In this document: positions 10,625 to 21,619 of the stretch, one piece after another
Position numbering within the stretch: position 1 is the first letter of the stretch
How the letters are laid out: each line of letters opens with the position of its first letter
Origin: Isoetes taiwanensis
Lineage: Eukaryota > Streptophyta > Lycopodiopsida > Isoetales > Isoetaceae
Length of the DNA stretch: 64,000 nt
Assembly (NCBI GenBank): GCA_021234155.1
Contig: JAJEKV010000062.1
Coordinates: forward strand, 6,726,432-6,790,431
Direction of reading: 5' to 3'
Translations under genes and position numbers: made by a program
Notes under the pieces: generated by a model
What the model saw: only the letters and a program-made list of their open reading frames with translations
Database searches by the model: none
What the model was told of the DNA's origin: nothing

Positions 10625-11217
10625 TGTGACGACCATATGGATATTCGTATCATACGATCATTATACTCGTATATACAAAAGATGGTCGTCACATAGATGC
10701 AAAAGGCGTCACAATATGGATATTCGTATCATACGATCATTATACTCGTATATACAAAAGATGGTCGTCACGCGGATGCAAAGGATAGTTGCACAAGGCG
10801 GGGTTTAAACTTCGCAACCTTCGGTTTGAGTCACATACTGCCAAGTCGCTACCAATATTTTGTTGAAGACATACCTTCTGACTTCCTCATATGTGGGACT
10901 ATCTCTAGGAGGTTCTAGAATATTCTAGAACCTAAATGCATCTTAGCGACACTTGGTAGCGATCTCATCCATTGAATTGGCGATCTTGACCGTCGGCTTA
11001 GATATATAAGGAGGCATCTCCTTCTTGTCGAACCATTCCGGTTCAACGCCAGTCTTGAGCCTTCTAGGCATCTGTCTCGTGTTCCTGCTTGCCTTCGGGC
11101 CATTGTATTCTTGATTCTTGTTCATATATCAGATTCTTTGCCGATCTTGGCATATTTCTTCCGTATTTCTTGCGTATTTTCCATGTATTTTCCTTGTTTT
11201 CGAGTAGGTTCATGACA
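10625..11217 (+). repeat. Element 1 3' LTR
   Basis: A 593-bp LTR from TGTGACGACC to CATGACA, followed by the GACTT duplication. Compared with the 5' LTR it has two tandem copies of the 80-bp hairpin module (10625-10700 and about 10705-10785) and about 70 extra bases at the end. The heat-shock element is at 10913-10930 and the TATA box at 11003-11010. Confidence 0.9.
10913..10930 (+). promoter_or_regulatory. Heat-shock element, element 1 3' LTR
   Basis: Identical to the site at 5635-5652, 72 bp upstream of the TATA box. Confidence 0.8.
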
Positions 11218-11222
11218 GACTT

Positions 11223-12372
11223 GAGAGAATACGTAAGAAATAGACTCGTTGATAAATCCCTGCATCTTTTCCTTGTCTGTGAAAATATGTCCTTGTCCTT
11301 GTCATTTATCTAGATCATGTCAACAATGTATCTTTCGTCCAATATATGATCATTATCAAGTTAAGCATTCATGTAGCGCTGGAAAAATATATTACATACA
11401 ACAAATAGTATATCGTGTATGTCCCTGGTTTTGTTTTCTTATTGTTATTATTCTATCATGGTATTGATCATGGAATTTCTTCGATATGATAGCATGACTA
11501 AAAAAAAAAAGCTTATCGCAGGTGTATATGAATGATAAAGCATCATTCTTAACATTGGAGTTGTGAGAATCTTTAAATCTTTTGGAAGACCTATTTGAAA
11601 TCTCATCGGACAAAAGGGCATACTTTTCCATCATCTTATTGTAAGATCATCTTCATCTTTGTGCATGAAATTGTGGCCTGTCTTCTGAAGTTGAGGTATG
11701 AAGCTTTTAATGTTTGATTTTTTGCATTTCTTCATGTCTCTATGAGAAGCAAATATATTGGCGATGCTAGGGAAAAGCAACATTATTTAGTGACCGATGC
11801 TAGAGATGCACATGCTACTAACTTCTTGCTCATCATATGGCACCTATGCCATGTCCCTTTTCTTTGTGGTATGAACCCGGTCATTTGGCACCTATGGTAC
11901 AAATTATGGGCATCTGCAGCATCTCAAGCAGCAATCATAGATAGGCAAGTTGGAACAATGGGACAAATATGCTTTGGCACTATGTATATTCACATTGTGG
12001 CTTCAAACCCCATAGATTTCTTTGGCAAAGATAAGAGTGCATATTTGTTTCTCAAATAACGACATCACTAAAGTTGCCTTTGTTTCTAGTTGCTTCTCAT
12101 CTCAAAGATATTTTTTCTTGTCTAATTTTTAGCTAATAGGCACACAATTTTTATTATAATATGATATATTGTCCTATTTCTTGGTCTACATATTGCTTTT
12201 GTTAGGGCCCGAATGGCCCAATTTTTTTCTAATGTAACAACTAGGATGTAACAACCATCAATATTAATTTATATAAACTAATATACCCAACATTTTTAAA
12301 TAAAAATCCCCTTTATATTCTGTATAATGTAATGATTTGTCTTGAAGGCCCCCAAGGGGCCAAAATATTTTT
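11223..12372. other. Host flank of element 1, duplicated at 50619-51780
   Basis: AT-rich DNA present before the retrotransposon inserted, since it follows the target duplication. The only longer frame is at 11742-12059 (see next entry). No RNA or element terminus is identified. Confidence 0.6.
11742..12059 (+). CDS. Hypothetical short frame in duplicated flank
   Basis: A 105-residue frame of unknown function. Its last 38 residues (from RQVGTMGQICFG to AYLFLK) are identical in the second copy at 51162-51470, while the N-terminal half differs by frameshifts. Identity at protein level adds nothing beyond the near-identity of the DNA, so this is probably a chance frame or a gene fragment. Confidence 0.15.
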   Translation: MRSKYIGDAREKQHYLVTDARDAHATNFLLIIWHLCHVPFLCGMNPVIWHLWYKLWASAASQAAIIDRQVGTMGQICFGTMYIHIVASNPIDFFGKDKSAYLFLK

Positions 12373-12769
12373 AGGTATAACACGAACCATTACATTTTGC
12401 ACTTAAAAATAAAATTCCCCCTTAAACCCCTTTGGTTTGGGTGCATATTCACATAGGGGGTGACTCCGGGCAGCGAGAGCCCCTAAAATCATGTTATACA
12501 TGTACAAAATCAACACCATTTAGTACATTGTCTCAGATCTTATAGTATTTCATGGCTGTGTTATCTAAAATATACCAAAGCTTGTACATGCATACCCCCT
12601 GGCGAGGATCTCTATGTACCGGTCTAGATCGAGGAATAAAGGGCATATATGCTTATCCAACAGACTCTCGATGCGGAGTCACCCCTATGTGAATATGCAC
12701 CCAAACCAAAGGGGGTTTAAAGGGGATTTTATTTTTAAGTGTGGAATGTAATGGTTTGTGTAATACTTG
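12373..12769. mobile_element. Foldback/MITE-like element with long terminal inverted repeats
   Basis: About 95 bases at 12373-12468 recur inverted at 12676-12769: AACCATTACATT, then an AT-rich AAAATAAAAT block, then CCCCTTTGGTTTGGGTGCAT and ATTCACATAGG. The 200-bp centre contains no coding frame. This is the structure of a non-autonomous DNA transposon. Exact ends and target duplication are not clear. The second copy (51781-52505) carries another element nested inside it. Confidence 0.75.
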
Positions 12770-12989
12770 GATAACACGACAAAACAACTTTGGCCTAGAT
12801 CCTTAGTTAAAAGCGGCATTCTCTATATGGGGCATGCTAGGGGTGTGGTTACATTTAATATAGAAAAGGCAATGGGGACATTTGGTTAACAATGGTTACA
12901 AGGCAAGGGCATATATTTTGGAAACTACCATTAAACTCTAAATGTGCTTGATATTTTCAAAATGATATTTTCAAGGAATGACATCGAAA

Positions 12990-13560
12990 TTACACCTTAA
13001 GGGCTACTATTTTTACATCAAAAAATTAATGCACCATCTTATTCGGAGGGCATGAATCTAGTAATGTTCACAATTGATGTGTATAGTTCAAACCTTAGTC
13101 CGGATCAAAAACTTGTCAAATAAAGCATTTGTAAATGTTGTATTCGGTTTCAATCAAATGGGTTATAGTAAACCCTTGAGAACTACATTTTAATACAATT
13201 TAGGAGAGATGGAGTCTTGGATGCGGTAGGATCAAAGACAAAAAGCCTAGAACTGCGAGGCTTATGATGAAGACTCCAATTATGTAGATGTTAATCCTAA
13301 CATTTTTGTGATTGACCCCATATGCTTCTCATTGGTTTGATGCACTATGAAGGGAGAATAGGCCTGGATCATTTCCTTTCCCAACTCTTAGGGCATTGTT
13401 GAACATGTCTTGGTTCTTCTGGATGGATAATATTGGGTGGGCCATGATGCTCAAACCCATGTTGTAGTAATCTTGTTGCAATAATTCAAAATATAAAGGT
13501 AAAAGGTTTTCTTTATCTTGCCGTGAATTCAATTGACTTTCTTGATTTTAGTTTTATGTT
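12990..13560. repeat. Mosaic segment resembling both neighbouring repeat and second copy
   Basis: This stretch aligns alternately, in pieces of about 10-40 bases, to the counterpart in the second copy (52760-53290) and to the adjacent repeat unit at 13600-14330. For example the AAACCTTAGTC and TGTATTCGGTTTCAA pieces follow the second copy, whereas TCACAATTGATGTGTATAGT follows the neighbouring unit. Such fine interleaving suggests a blended consensus rather than natural gene conversion. Confidence 0.5.
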
Positions 13561-13579
13561 TCCCTTAAAGGAGGAACAA

Positions 13580-15950
13580 CAAATATAGGATGTTTTTCAA
13601 CTTTTAATACAGGAAAACCATGTTTTTATGCGGTAGTTAACTTCTGGTATCTACAAAAGCAATTTTGGAAACTAGCAGGGTTGTTTTGATGTGCTTGATA
13701 TTCAAAAATGTTCAACATGAACTAGATTTGAAAGACCACTTCACTCTAACCTTTGTAAATTAATGCAAAACCATCTTCTTTAGAGGGCATTGATCTACTT
13801 TAATGTTCACAACAAATGTGTATAGTTCAAGGAAAGTGTACAAAACATTGTCAAATAAAGCATTTGACATTGTTATTATCTATCTAGCTTCATATCCTAT
13901 AGTAAACCCTTCGAAAGAACTACATTTTTAATACAATACTTCTAAATAAACTTGGACTACAAGGATCAAAGACAAAAGCCTAGAACTTTATATATGATGA
14001 AGACTCCAATATGTAGATGTTAACCTAACAATTTTTGAGATCGACCATATGCTTCTCAAGGCTTGATGCACTATATAAATTTCCCCAAATTCTCGTTCCT
14101 CAAATGTTTATCCCAACTCTTGAGGCATTGTTGAACATGAACCATAAATAAGCCATCATACTTACCTGCGGATAATATTCATGACCATGACTCTGCTCTT
14201 TTAAAAAATATAAGTAATCTTGTTGCAATAATGTCCATCCATAGACACCAAGGTAAGTGTTTTTGAGAATCTAACACTTCCTTTCCCGTGAATTGGCATT
14301 GAATTTCTTGATTTTAGTTTCCCCTCTCTTCTTTTAGGAGGAAAAACAAATATAGGAGTTTTCAACTTTGAAGACATGAAGATGATGTTTACCTCAATTT
14401 TGATTCTAGAAAAGCCGCCAAGAAAATGCAAATTGCATTTTGACCTTCCACTCATTTACAGTTAAAATGTTTGTTGTTGATTTGAAACCCAAATAATCAC
14501 ATCCATTTCTTTGTTGTGCCTGGCAAAATCCATATTCTTTAAATATCAGCATACTTTTCTAGGCACACAAATATGGATAAGGCGACCTAAAGTGTATGAG
14601 ACATTATGAAAAAAAGCTTTAGATGTGTAATCTTTTATCTATCTAGCTTCATATCAAATATGAATAGTTGGAAGAAATGCATTTAATATATAATTACTTC
14701 TAAATAAAGTTGGACTACAATCACAAAGTATCTAAATGATTTGTTAGTTGTATAGGGTTGATGGTCCTAAATGCATTTGCTCAAAGATAGTCACTTAGAA
14801 CTACAATTAAATCTAATCGACATACATTAAATAATTAGGAAGTTTGCACTTCTATAATCCCTAACGTTTCCCCAAATTCTCGTTCCTCAAATGTTCTATC
14901 CAGATTCCTATTGTTTGCATTGGTGGCGAGAACCATAAATAAGCCATTATACTTACCTCTGGATAAGCTACATGACAATCAAAGTATCTTTTAAAAATAT
15001 AACCTTATTGGAAGGAAGAAGGGGGGCGAACATCCATAGCTTGTTGGACACAAAGTGTGAGGAGAAATCTAACACTTCCACTTGTAACAAGTGGCCTAGC
15101 CAATATCTTCGGCAAGGAGTCAGCCCTCACAATCTCTAGACTAAAATCAAGAAATGGTTCAACAGTGTTAGAACAATTGCAAAAGCCTTTGAGAAGTTTG
15201 CATGCACTTCCGATTCCCCCCTGCTGCCAACCAAAAAATGCAAATTGCATATCCACCTTCCACTCATTTGCAAGGAAATCTCTACCATAAAGTGTCACAA
15301 ACGCAACAAATCCCAAATAATCACATCCATCTATTTAGATATGCCATAGAATATTACACTCAAATAAATCGAGAGGCCTTCCATAATTCAACCGCCCTTA
15401 CAACAAAACGGTTGCCCTCCCTATGGCCAACTCAAAAAATGCCACATAAAATAAGGTAATCTTTCATTCTAGGTTGCCCGACAATCTTCATATATTAGTT
15501 GATGTCCCCAGTGTTTAACGCCCCCAATATTTTGCGGCCAAGCTATCTCGGCCATTAGATATATAGGGTTTGTTAGATGTATAGGGTTAGTTAGCTAGAT
15601 CATCCAACTTTTAAGTCAAACCTGAGCCGTTAACTTTTAGAGTTTGATCCACGACATACATTAAAACATTACAAGAAGTTTATCGCGGCGGCCAAGGCCG
15701 CCTCGAACATTTCTCTTTACTGACTCGCTTACATAGATGGTTGTGTGACGTTCGACTTGCTGCCAGTTTAAAATTAAAATCAAACATGTGCTACTCACCA
15801 ATGTTGCTTTTATTTTTTATGAACTAGTTGGAAGGGGGGGAGGGGAGGAGATGGGCTTGAGGTTGTTGGACACAAACAATGAGGAGAGTTAAGAGTAAGC
15901 ATATGTAACATAGTGGCATAGTGGCATGTGTAACAAAGTAAGATAGGATC
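13580..15950. repeat. Diverged tandem array, units of about 0.75-0.83 kb
   Basis: Several landmarks recur at a similar offset: the TATCTATCTAGCTTCATATC block at 13880 and 14640, GAACCATAAATAAGCCAT at 14136 and 14931, ATGCAAATTGCAT followed by CCTTCCACTCATTT at 14420 and 15238, and TTGTTGGACACAAA at 15043 and 15868. This gives about three units, the last partial. No protein family is recognised. The first unit is also present in the second copy up to the insertion of element 3 at 53666. Confidence 0.7.
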
Positions 15951-17179
15951 ATCTAAATAACAATTGCCCATTCTCACTAGCTTATCAGGTCCACCATATG
16001 ATACAATAGCATCTTTATTGGCATCATTCCCACTTTAAGCTAGAAGCTATCGTAATAGACTCCAAGATAGCTGAAGAAAACTAGTATTTATAGACACCAT
16101 ATCACTTGCGTTAATAAACCAAGAGCACTTTTGCCAGATGTGATATTAGCATAACTTGTTGCTTCATCTAGAAACTCAACCATCTTTAGACCACCCAACT
16201 TTTTTCAGATTTGCAAATTTTATCCTTCCACAGTTCCACCATCAAGTGAAGAATTGCAAATTTATAAAAATAAATGGAGCTACGTAATGATAGTAAAAGT
16301 AACTATTGGGTCGAGAAATTTCAATAGAAAACACTACATAAGCATACCAACCCATCAAGAATGCAAACGACTAAAATTCATAAATTGGTTCCATTTCTTC
16401 TCTATTCCTTGGTGGCGATAAGCAATAATTCAAGCATGTGGCAATTAAATAAAAAGGAGTTGTATTGGTTAAAAAGAATTATACAAGGCTCTTATACAAA
16501 AGAAACCATCTAGAGCAGGATTTTTGTGGCAATGTGAAGAGGAAAAGTTGGAAGAAATATATGCGAAGGATGGACAAGTTATCTTGCTAACAAAATTAAA
16601 ACTTTTAGATGGATTCTTTGCACATCAAAGTTTGCCTACAAATCAAAAAAGGTCCAAATATAACAAGGCAGGTTTCTAGTCTATACCTTCAATGTGGTGA
16701 AGTGGAAATTTCAAATCATGTGTTTACATGTTCATGGCTGATAAATTGCGGAGTTGGTCTTCCTAGATAAACAAAGGAGCTCAAACCGATCTAAATCTGC
16801 TAAGTTTACGGGATGCAAAAGTAAAATTAAAAACACCACAAGAATCTTGAACATTTGGGTGATCGGCTACGTAAAGCAGTAGTCATAAACAAACAATCCC
16901 CTTCAATTATATGGCTAAAGCAGGGCTTTCATTGATATCATACAAATTATTGCAATAAGCGCACAAAATGTTAAAAGGGAAGAAATATGATCCGGACTGG
17001 AATACTTTGGGGAAATTCTATGGCTTGCATGATTTTTATCTAACTAATCTAATAATCTCGATGATGTTTTACGGATGCCTGAGAGGAGACTCAATAGAGT
17101 TGGTAGTATGGATCGAGCAATGGGAGTAGCGGGGAAATTCGGATGATGAAGAATCCCAATTGTCGGGACTGAACTTCGA
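15951..17179. other. Gene-poor DNA around the LINE remnant
   Basis: AT-rich sequence. Apart from the zf-RVT-like fragment at 16480-16800, no gene, RNA or element end is seen. Confidence 0.45.
16480..16800 (+). pseudogene. LINE ORF2 remnant with zinc-binding (zf-RVT) motif
   Basis: Two frames together read like the C-terminal zinc-binding region that follows reverse transcriptase in plant L1-type LINEs: a DGFFAHQSLPTNQKR segment at about 16605, then LQCGEVEISNHVFTCSW at about 16690. In the second part the Cys-Gly, Glu, His and Cys positions fit the family; the first Cys of the CxxC pair reads Tyr. A TAG stop and a frameshift separate the parts, so this is a decayed fragment. No reverse transcriptase core is recognised upstream. 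Confidence 0.4.
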
Positions 17180-18940
17180 AGAGATATTTATTCATCTTAA
17201 GCGGGGAGGTAATACATGCCAAGGCAATTAAGAAAGTCACGAAAAGAGGAGAGGTATGGAGATTCAATAGCCTTAAGCCATTTTTCACAAATCTTTACCA
17301 TAAATGGCGTGGAAAAAGAAGCACATGTCATGTCCTTATCTTTGTCTTGCATGCATGTTCTAAACAAATTTGGCATTATTTTGCTAAGGGCTGATCACAT
17401 TATGCAAGAAACAAGTAGAAGAAAGATCTAACAGCTAAGAAGAACATGGGAAAAAAGCAATTTGGGATGGGATATTGAAAAAAAAACTTTGAAGTCAAGG
17501 ATTTGGATTTGAAAATCATGGAAAATGCGGGAAAGCTTGAATGCTTTTGGTTTTCTTCAAAAAGTAGAGGTGAGAAAGAGTCTTTGAGGGCGAAAAATTT
17601 TTTTGGCGGAAGTAAAGCGGCGTCATCTATATTTTCTTGGCAGAGTTCCTGCAAGACAAGTTCTTGTGGTTTCTTATGGCGTTGAGCGGCTTGCCTAGTT
17701 TAGTGTTTATTGTTGTCTTTTCAATCTTTTGTTAAATTGCTTTCATCATTTTTTTTTTTTTATCAAGATTTGTAACAACTACCAATTCCTCCAACCTAGA
17801 TTAACCACATGCGCAAACTAGTTGAGGGCAACCCCTAGTGCGAAAGCACCTTCTTCTTTATATCATTATGGTTTTTCTTAGATTTCTCTTTAACTACATT
17901 TCATATTTTAATATCAAATGTGCCTAACAGGTTCAGAAAATTGATGCCATATCGTTTTCTTTATAGCTTTGCTTAGAATTCTCTTATATTGCATTTCATG
18001 TTTTAATATCTAATGTGCTTATAAACTTCCACGTTTTTAGTTTGGTATTTGTGGAGGTGCTTGTGGCAATGGTTTGTGCTAAGATTTTAGCTCTGTATCG
18101 TATTAGAAATCATATATTTGGAGGGATTTGAGCAGCTTATTTGCATTTAGTGGTGATGTTTTCTTTGTATACGTTTTTAGAATGTTTTTTAGGGCATAGA
18201 GATAAGAGTGCACGCCGCTTTCTTTTTTCGGCAGGCGAGTAGGTGAGGGATTTTCTTTGAGGCAGCAGATCAAGGTTTTCAGCCATAAGCCCCTGTGCTT
18301 CTGTCTTGGAGCTCTGGTGGAGCTATGGTTCTTGTGTTACGCTATCCATATTGATGCTTCAGTTTTGAATAGGAAATATATCGATTCTCTTGTTCTTTCT
18401 ATCATTTAAGCATCGTGAAGATTATCTTAATGGGCACATTGAAAAATCATGTTGTGCTTGAATCTTCCGCTCCCAGATGATCGTGGGCTCAGTTATTTGC
18501 AAGCACCCTGGCTATCCGAGACATTTCTTTGCGATTAATGCGGCGGGCTCCAGTGCCTTCACATCTGATCCAGCATCAGATTTCTTGATGTGTCTTCGAA
18601 CATAGCTAATAGTCTTCCTGCTATGATTTGTAAGGCCCATGGGACTGGTTGATTGCGACAGCAAAGCCCTGAGTCGCAAACCCTGAAGCAGGGGCCTTGT
18701 GGTTTACAGAGCTCCCGAAACTTGTTGGGTGCGGCCGTCCTCAACCATAATGCCGGTGGTGGCATTGCCTTTGGTTTTCTTCTAGAGTTGCATGTTTGGT
18801 TCGTTTCGGAGGTGAAGAGGCGTTGTGGTGGATTGTTTGGTTGTTTGCATGCGGTGGGGTGTAGTTTTATTTAGGTAGATCGATCTTTGCATGGTTTCCG
18901 GCTTCTATCTCCTTTGCCACCATCTTGCGACCATGCCAAT
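17180..18940 (+). repeat. Large inverted repeat, arm 2
   Basis: Reverse complement of arm 1 (641-2385) at high identity. The arms are separated by about 14.8 kb that includes all of element 1. Arm 2 has the better-preserved CTG/CAG sites at several positions: its reverse complement reads AATCTGATGCTGG where arm 1 reads AATCGAGGCCGG. No coding function is recognised. Confidence 0.85.
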
Positions 18941-21600
18941 CATGTAGACAATAGCATGTGAAATGATGTAATCATTTTCAATGTAGACATGGAGAGACTG
19001 ACGTGTTGGCAACTCAGAATTAATTCTTAGCTTTGCAAAAGGATCCATTCAAAAACATCGTTATCATAGCGAGACCTTGATGAAGGGATGATAATGGCAA
19101 GGATTCTTCATTATGGTATGCAACGACATTTGTTACTAATCATTCTTTTACAAAAACCTACACCTTGACAAGCCCTTGTTTTATGTCTTCAAGGAATTAT
19201 CTAAGCAATGCTGAACATGTACTTTCATTTTCGGTTCTATTACTAAACGTTCTTATGCTTTTGTAATCATTGTTCCATGACGAGGACCAGATATTTCTTC
19301 AGGCCAATCTCACATATGGCTATGGTGCCCAGGTAATGTTTTGCAGTAGCATTTATAATTTAAACATAGATTGTGAAAACGTGACTTTAATGTCAACCAG
19401 TTTGGTATTTCTTTCTGTGTTCTATCTGAAATGATTTCATTTGTTGCAAGAAGATATCCATTTTTTATAATGAAGTGGCAGTACTTAATTACATCAAAAA
19501 CATGCTATAGATGGCATAGACAAAAAACTAAACTGGATGAAGGGTGTCACTACTTCCATGCCATTCTTTGAAGCCCATGGCGTGTCACTAACAAACGGCA
19601 TGTAATGCCACTATGTTGAATCTTATATCTCGCGCCAGGGTGGTTAGAAGAAATTGAACAATTGGCATCCTTTCGAAACTGCTTCTTTGGGATTATGTTA
19701 GTTACATGTTAAATCCGCGGTATGGATTTTCTTGAGCTTATATTATTGATTATCAGCGTTGTCTTTGGCGGTATCTAATGGCGTGTGACTTCTATCGGGT
19801 GTGATTGAATCACATGGTTGCGACCTGATGTTTGATGACGCCTCTTGCCTTGACACCAAAGTAAGGATGGGGGAACAAAGCAAGTAAGAAAGTGGAGTAC
19901 TACGATTGTGACATATCTCTTGGATCTTTGAAATCTGACTTCACATTTTTGTATTTGTCTGCGGGGAATGAGGACATAGCGACGATATATCTGGGGAGTT
20001 CATCATAATGTTTTTTTTTTGTTCGTAAAACAAAATATCTGCAGCTTCAATACATGTGTTCTTTAAAATGGAGCAATATGAAGTATGGAAGGAGGATGTC
20101 CCAGATTTTTCTTGCCCCATAATTTCAAAAACTTGAACAACTAACGGTAGGCAACTTAAGACTCTTACGGTTTCGTGCCAAACCAGCCATTAAGTAAAAT
20201 ATATTGTTACCATCTTCGACAAATTCTCTAAAGGAATACGGAGACATCCGGTTCAAGGCATGCTTATGCACTGTAGTGCATACATAGCAATGAGGAATGC
20301 AATGGTGCATGAAGTGTGAACAAATAAAATTGAATGTAAGCAGTGATGAACCAATCTGACATCTGAGGATATTAATCTTATTCCACTCTTTGGGATGCCT
20401 TAAATTTGGTAGTACGCTGTGCCCGATAGTAGTAGTAGTATTGAAGGTGGGATGCCTTTACATTTCTCCCAATAAAGGAACTTCATGCGAACTTAAACTT
20501 TGAATATGTCCATTCGGACTTCCAATATAGTTACGCCCTTGGAGGGTCATAAAATAAAGGCCTAAGCGACAAATTAAATACAGGAACCAAACTGCAAGAA
20601 ACGAATATACCCAAGGCATTAAAACTTTCAAAACTTACTGTATAGATTAATAAAAGATGACTATGAGCGTTCCCATTCTTGCGGCTGAACTGCATAGTAT
20701 ATTCACTCATTATAGAAAGCTTACAAATATCGTTTAATGAAGTCTAATGACTTTTTGACAATGGAGAGAAGAGGAACATTTTGTAAAATTTAGCACAGAT
20801 TGGAGTCATGGGCAGAATATATTAAATGTCTTCAATCGAGCTTCCTCTCTTCTAGATAGATGTACATGAGCGATTTACTTATCTACATTGCAACATTATA
20901 AAATCAAGTAAATGATACTCTAGGTGATGATGATGTCATGAAAAAAAGATTTTCACTATCATATTGCTAACAAATGCCTGCTGCTATAAAATGCACCAAA
21001 GGAACATCAAGATACGTTTCCAAACTGTATGGACAAAAGCATCAAAGTAAATGATGCAATGAATTATTAACACATGAAACACGGAAAAGGTTCAATTATC
21101 AGTTTAAGTAAACTTGGAGGCTTTTGATTGAAGAGAAAGCAATTACAGGGTACATAGTTCTAATGACACGTCAGTATGTGCATTAGCTACTAAATAACAT
21201 CATCAACATTCAACATATAAACTTATCCCAAGCCAGCTGTAAGATACGGTAGAAAACTTTAGCAATGGCATTTATTTTATCTGTAAAGCAATTCCACCAT
21301 TTTCATTTTCCAAATCTATCTGTTATATGAATCATTCTAGGCTCTTCAAGAGTTTTTGGCTCTCACAATACCCCTGTACTTCCAATCTTACAGGACCCTA
21401 AATTTACATGAACAAAATTTAAAGAATAACACACATATCTGTACTAGCATAAACCAAAATATGAATGATAGAACCATAATGATTTGCTCCTTCTGAGTGC
21501 CTGAGCGTTTGCATAAAATGTTCTCCATCTTAACTTGATAAATGTAACAAAATAATAAGCCAAAGAAAATACCAAATTGAAGCAAATTAAGCTAATGTAG
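18941..21600. other. AT-rich intergenic DNA, no gene seen
   Basis: Only scattered short frames with no family resemblance. A short AGT trinucleotide run is present near 20428. Confidence 0.5.
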
Positions 21601-21619
21601 CCACCTGTATTCTAGAATG

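Larger units (their letters stand above)
5414..11222 (+). mobile_element. Element 1: sushi/Tcn1-like Ty3/gypsy chromovirus
   Basis: A 5.8-kb LTR retrotransposon on the plus strand. The 5-bp duplication GACTT sits just outside both ends (5414-5418 and 11218-11222), next to the TG start and CA end of the LTRs. Domain order is Gag, aspartic protease, reverse transcriptase, RNase H, integrase, GPY/F module and chromodomain, which is Ty3/gypsy order. The Gag (DUF4939-like, also seen in sushi-derived RTL/PEG10 proteins), the integrase C-terminus and the FHRRYP-type tail after the chromodomain point to the Tf1/sushi or Tcn1-like branch rather than the usual plant Tekay, CRM or Reina lineages. The coding region is interrupted by several frameshifts, many next to CAG/CTG sites. 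The 5' LTR lacks its last part and no primer-binding site is seen. Confidence 0.9.
7655..13940 (+). repeat. Segmental duplication, copy 1
   Basis: From inside reverse transcriptase of element 1 through its 3' LTR, the GACTT target duplication and about 2.7 kb of host flank, this interval is repeated in direct orientation at about 47040-53665. Because the host flank beyond the insertion site is shared, the second copy arose by DNA duplication, not by independent insertion. Confidence 0.9.

Noticed and set aside
11742..12059. Conserved small protein shared by both duplication copies
   Set aside because: The identical C-terminal 38 residues simply follow from near-identical DNA in a recent duplication; no sign of selection can be read from two copies.
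641..18940. Inverted arms as terminal inverted repeats of one giant transposon
   Set aside because: Outer flanks show no matching target duplication, no transposase lies between the arms, and the enclosed LTR element has its own target duplication.
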